DNA of 25,625 nt from an uncultured Campylobacter sp. (GTDB taxonomy: Bacteria > Campylobacterota > Campylobacteria > Campylobacterales > Campylobacteraceae), in NCBI RefSeq assembly GCF_905371695.1, contig NZ_CAJPMA010000014.1:1-25625 (forward strand). The letters are read 5' to 3'. Below are positions 24,214 through 25,625 of the stretch, piece after piece (the stretch's first letter is position 1; the number at the start of each line of letters is the position of its first letter). Both the position numbers and the translations under genes were made by a program. The notes below the pieces were generated by a model that did no database searches, was not told the DNA's origin, and saw only the letters and a list, made by a program, of their open reading frames with translations.

Positions 24214-25166
24214 CTTTTGCCCTTTTTAACAATGATGATGCCGATCATAGGAGCGCCTATAAGCGCGGTTAGGATACTTAGCGGAATTTCAGCCGAGCTC
24301 ACGCTTCTAGCCGCAACGTCGGTTAACATCAAAAATATCCCGCCTAAAATCGCAGAAATCGGAACTAGCTGCGAGTTATCTGAGCCGTAAATCAGCCTAG
24401 TAACATGCGGCATCAAAAGCCCGATCCAGCCGATGATACCGGCGATAGCTACGCTTGCGGCCGTTATCAGAGTAGCAAGCACGATAAAGATAAAGCCCAA
24501 AAATTTACTCTCGCCTAAAATGCTTGCATGTTCGCCGCCTAGGGATAAAATATTTAGCTTCCAGCCCATTAGGCTCAAAAGCACGAGTCCGCTAACGCAA
24601 ACGGGAGCAAGCGCCACTACGTCGCTCCAAGAGATGGCGCTTAGGCTTCCCATTAGCCAATATACAATGCTAGGTAGCTTTTCTTGCGTGTCGGCGACGT
24701 ATTTGACGACGGAGATTAGCGCCTCGAATATCGCGCCCGTGATGATACCGGCAAGTACCAGCATGAGCTTTGAGTTTTTGTTTGCCAAAACGCCTAGGGT
24801 GTAAGCTATCATAACGGCTAAAAAACCGAAAACGAAAGCGCCTATTTGCGTGGCTACGGGACTGCCGAAGGCTAAAATGCAAACCACTGCGCCAAATCCA
24901 GCCCCACTGCCGACGCCCAGGATATTTGGGCTTACCAAAGGATTTGCAAACATCGCTTGAAATATCACGCCCGCCGCGCTAAGGCTAGCGCCTATCAAAA
25001 ACGCCGCTATCAGCCTAGGCAAGCGCAGGTCAAATATCAAAGCGTAAAGCGTCTCTTTGTCGTTTTGATAATAATCCATAAGCCCATCAATAGAAATCCT
25101 ACCCGCAAGCAACGAAAAAATAACCGCAAAGACTAGCAAAAGCGATAAAAATAGATACTTTTTCAT
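24204..25166 (-). CDS. FecCD-family ABC importer permease
   Basis: 320 residues with about nine to ten hydrophobic segments, as in BtuC/FecCD permeases. Seen: RLPRLIAAFLIGASLSAAG, the conserved VIFQAMFANPLVSPNILGVGSGAGFGA, and GIIGWIGLLMPHVTRLIYG, the coupling-helix region that meets the ATPase. It would form the inner-membrane channel as a homodimer. Its ATG overlaps the stop of the binding-protein gene (TAATG) and its 3' end overlaps the ATPase gene, so the three are translationally coupled. Confidence 0.94.
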   Translation of the reverse strand: MKKYLFLSLLLVFAVIFSLLAGRISIDGLMDYYQNDKETLYALIFDLRLPRLIAAFLIGASLSAAGVIFQAMFANPLVSPNILGVGSGAGFGAVVCILAFGSPVATQIGAFVFGFLAVMIAYTLGVLANKNSKLMLVLAGIITGAIFEALISVVKYVADTQEKLPSIVYWLMGSLSAISWSDVVALAPVCVSGLVLLSLMGWKLNILSLGGEHASILGESKFLGFIFIVLATLITAASVAIAGIIGWIGLLMPHVTRLIYGSDNSQLVPISAILGGIFLMLTDVAARSVSSAEIPLSILTALIGAPMIGIIIVKKGKRWS

Positions 25167-25625
25167 TATCTAAAAAGCTCGTAAAATTTACTCTCGCCGT
25201 TTAGGTCGAATCGTAAAATTTGAGCTATCTCATCGCCGCTTAGATCGTAGTCGTAGAGGAGCTTGTAGCTCTTTTTCATCTCGTCTTTTAAATTTATATG
25301 CGCCTGCCCCGAAAACAGCACGCTAAACCACGCCCAGCCCAGGTGCGATTCGCCCGTAGGCGGCTCCCACATATCTCCCCCCAGAGGCATTTTATAGACA
25401 GCTTTTTGCTTGACGGCCTTTACGTTTTTTAAAATTTTGTCGTTAAAAAAGTCCTGCGGCGTAAGCTCGTCGAAGTTGCTAAACAAGATAACGTCCGGAT
25501 TTTGCGCGAGAATTTCTTCTTTATTTAAAATTCTAAATCCCCCGAAATTCGCCGCGTTTGCTCCGCCGCTTAGCTTTATCTCGTAGTCAAAATACGTCCC
25601 GCCGCCAGCTGCCTCGTAGCTTTTA
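25166..25625 (-). CDS. Periplasmic binding protein of the ABC importer, C-terminal part (cut by window edge)
   Basis: About 152 C-terminal residues are visible; the frame stays open to the window end, so the start lies beyond 25625. Seen: GGGTYFDYEIKLSGGANAANFGGF, then ILNKEEILAQNPDVILFSNFDEL, a typical class III (FecB/BtuF-like) second-lobe pattern, and MPLGGDMWEPPTGESHLGWAWFS, the W-x-P-x-x-E-x-x-LGW-x-W segment of this family. It should capture a metal complex (iron chelate, haem, cobalamin or oxyanion) and pass it to the FecCD permease encoded directly downstream. Confidence 0.9.
   Translation of the reverse strand, partial: KSYEAAGGGTYFDYEIKLSGGANAANFGGFRILNKEEILAQNPDVILFSNFDELTPQDFFNDKILKNVKAVKQKAVYKMPLGGDMWEPPTGESHLGWAWFSVLFSGQAHINLKDEMKKSYKLLYDYDLSGDEIAQILRFDLNGESKFYELFR

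Overview
The window looks like a chromosomal segment of a mid-GC Campylobacter (Campylobacterota). The gene content and order tig-clpP-def on one strand facing folE-fliI on the other, the linked fliK-flgD-flgE block, the very frequent AAATTT words and the many TTG/GTG starts all point there. The base composition (higher GC than C. jejuni) fits the C. showae / rectus / curvus / gracilis group, but the species cannot be fixed by reading alone.

Layout. 1-817 (-): N-terminal part of a chemoreceptor, cut by the window edge. 896-1624 (-): TerC-family membrane protein. 1679-8913 (-): a tight seven-gene run, in transcription order tig, clpP, a degenerate GGDEF protein, def, comM/yifB, nnr and purN, with overlapping or nearly touching genes. 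It combines nascent-protein processing (trigger factor, ClpP, peptide deformylase), DNA-uptake processing (ComM) and metabolite repair / purine synthesis. 9019-10899 (+): folE and fliI, divergent from tig. 10904-11257 (-): a Fur-family regulator, divergent from a zinc-type locus at 11391-14608 (+): znuA, a DUF1007-NicO fusion protein, and znuC. No ZnuB permease is present. A perfect 7-1-7 dyad lies between the regulator and znuA. 14838-16709 (+): a full-length dCache chemoreceptor carrying the amino-acid-binding signature. 16728-17384 (+): a DsbA-like oxidoreductase, followed by a bidirectional hairpin. 17434-21242 (-): fliK-flgD-flgE (hook assembly), driven by a textbook Campylobacter sigma-54 promoter at 21277-21294. 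21378-23180 (+): typA/bipA. 23440-25625 (-): a class II-type metal or chelate ABC importer (binding protein cut by the window end, FecCD permease, ATPase).

How the parts relate. Motility and taxis genes (two chemoreceptors, fliI, fliK-flgD-flgE) are scattered among housekeeping operons, as is usual in Campylobacter. Metal handling appears three times: TerC, the Zur-like/Znu locus and the terminal ABC importer. The points most worth a second look are the Znu locus that lacks its permease but carries a fused NicO-like membrane protein, the Zur-like operator, the inactivated-looking GGDEF protein inside the tig-clpP-def operon, the amino-acid signature and mosaic composition of the internal chemoreceptor, and the dense RAATTY words that in C. 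jejuni mark self DNA for uptake. I saw no CRISPR array, insertion sequence, prophage, tRNA or rRNA. I did not find a clearly new defence or mobile system; most of the window is core genome.
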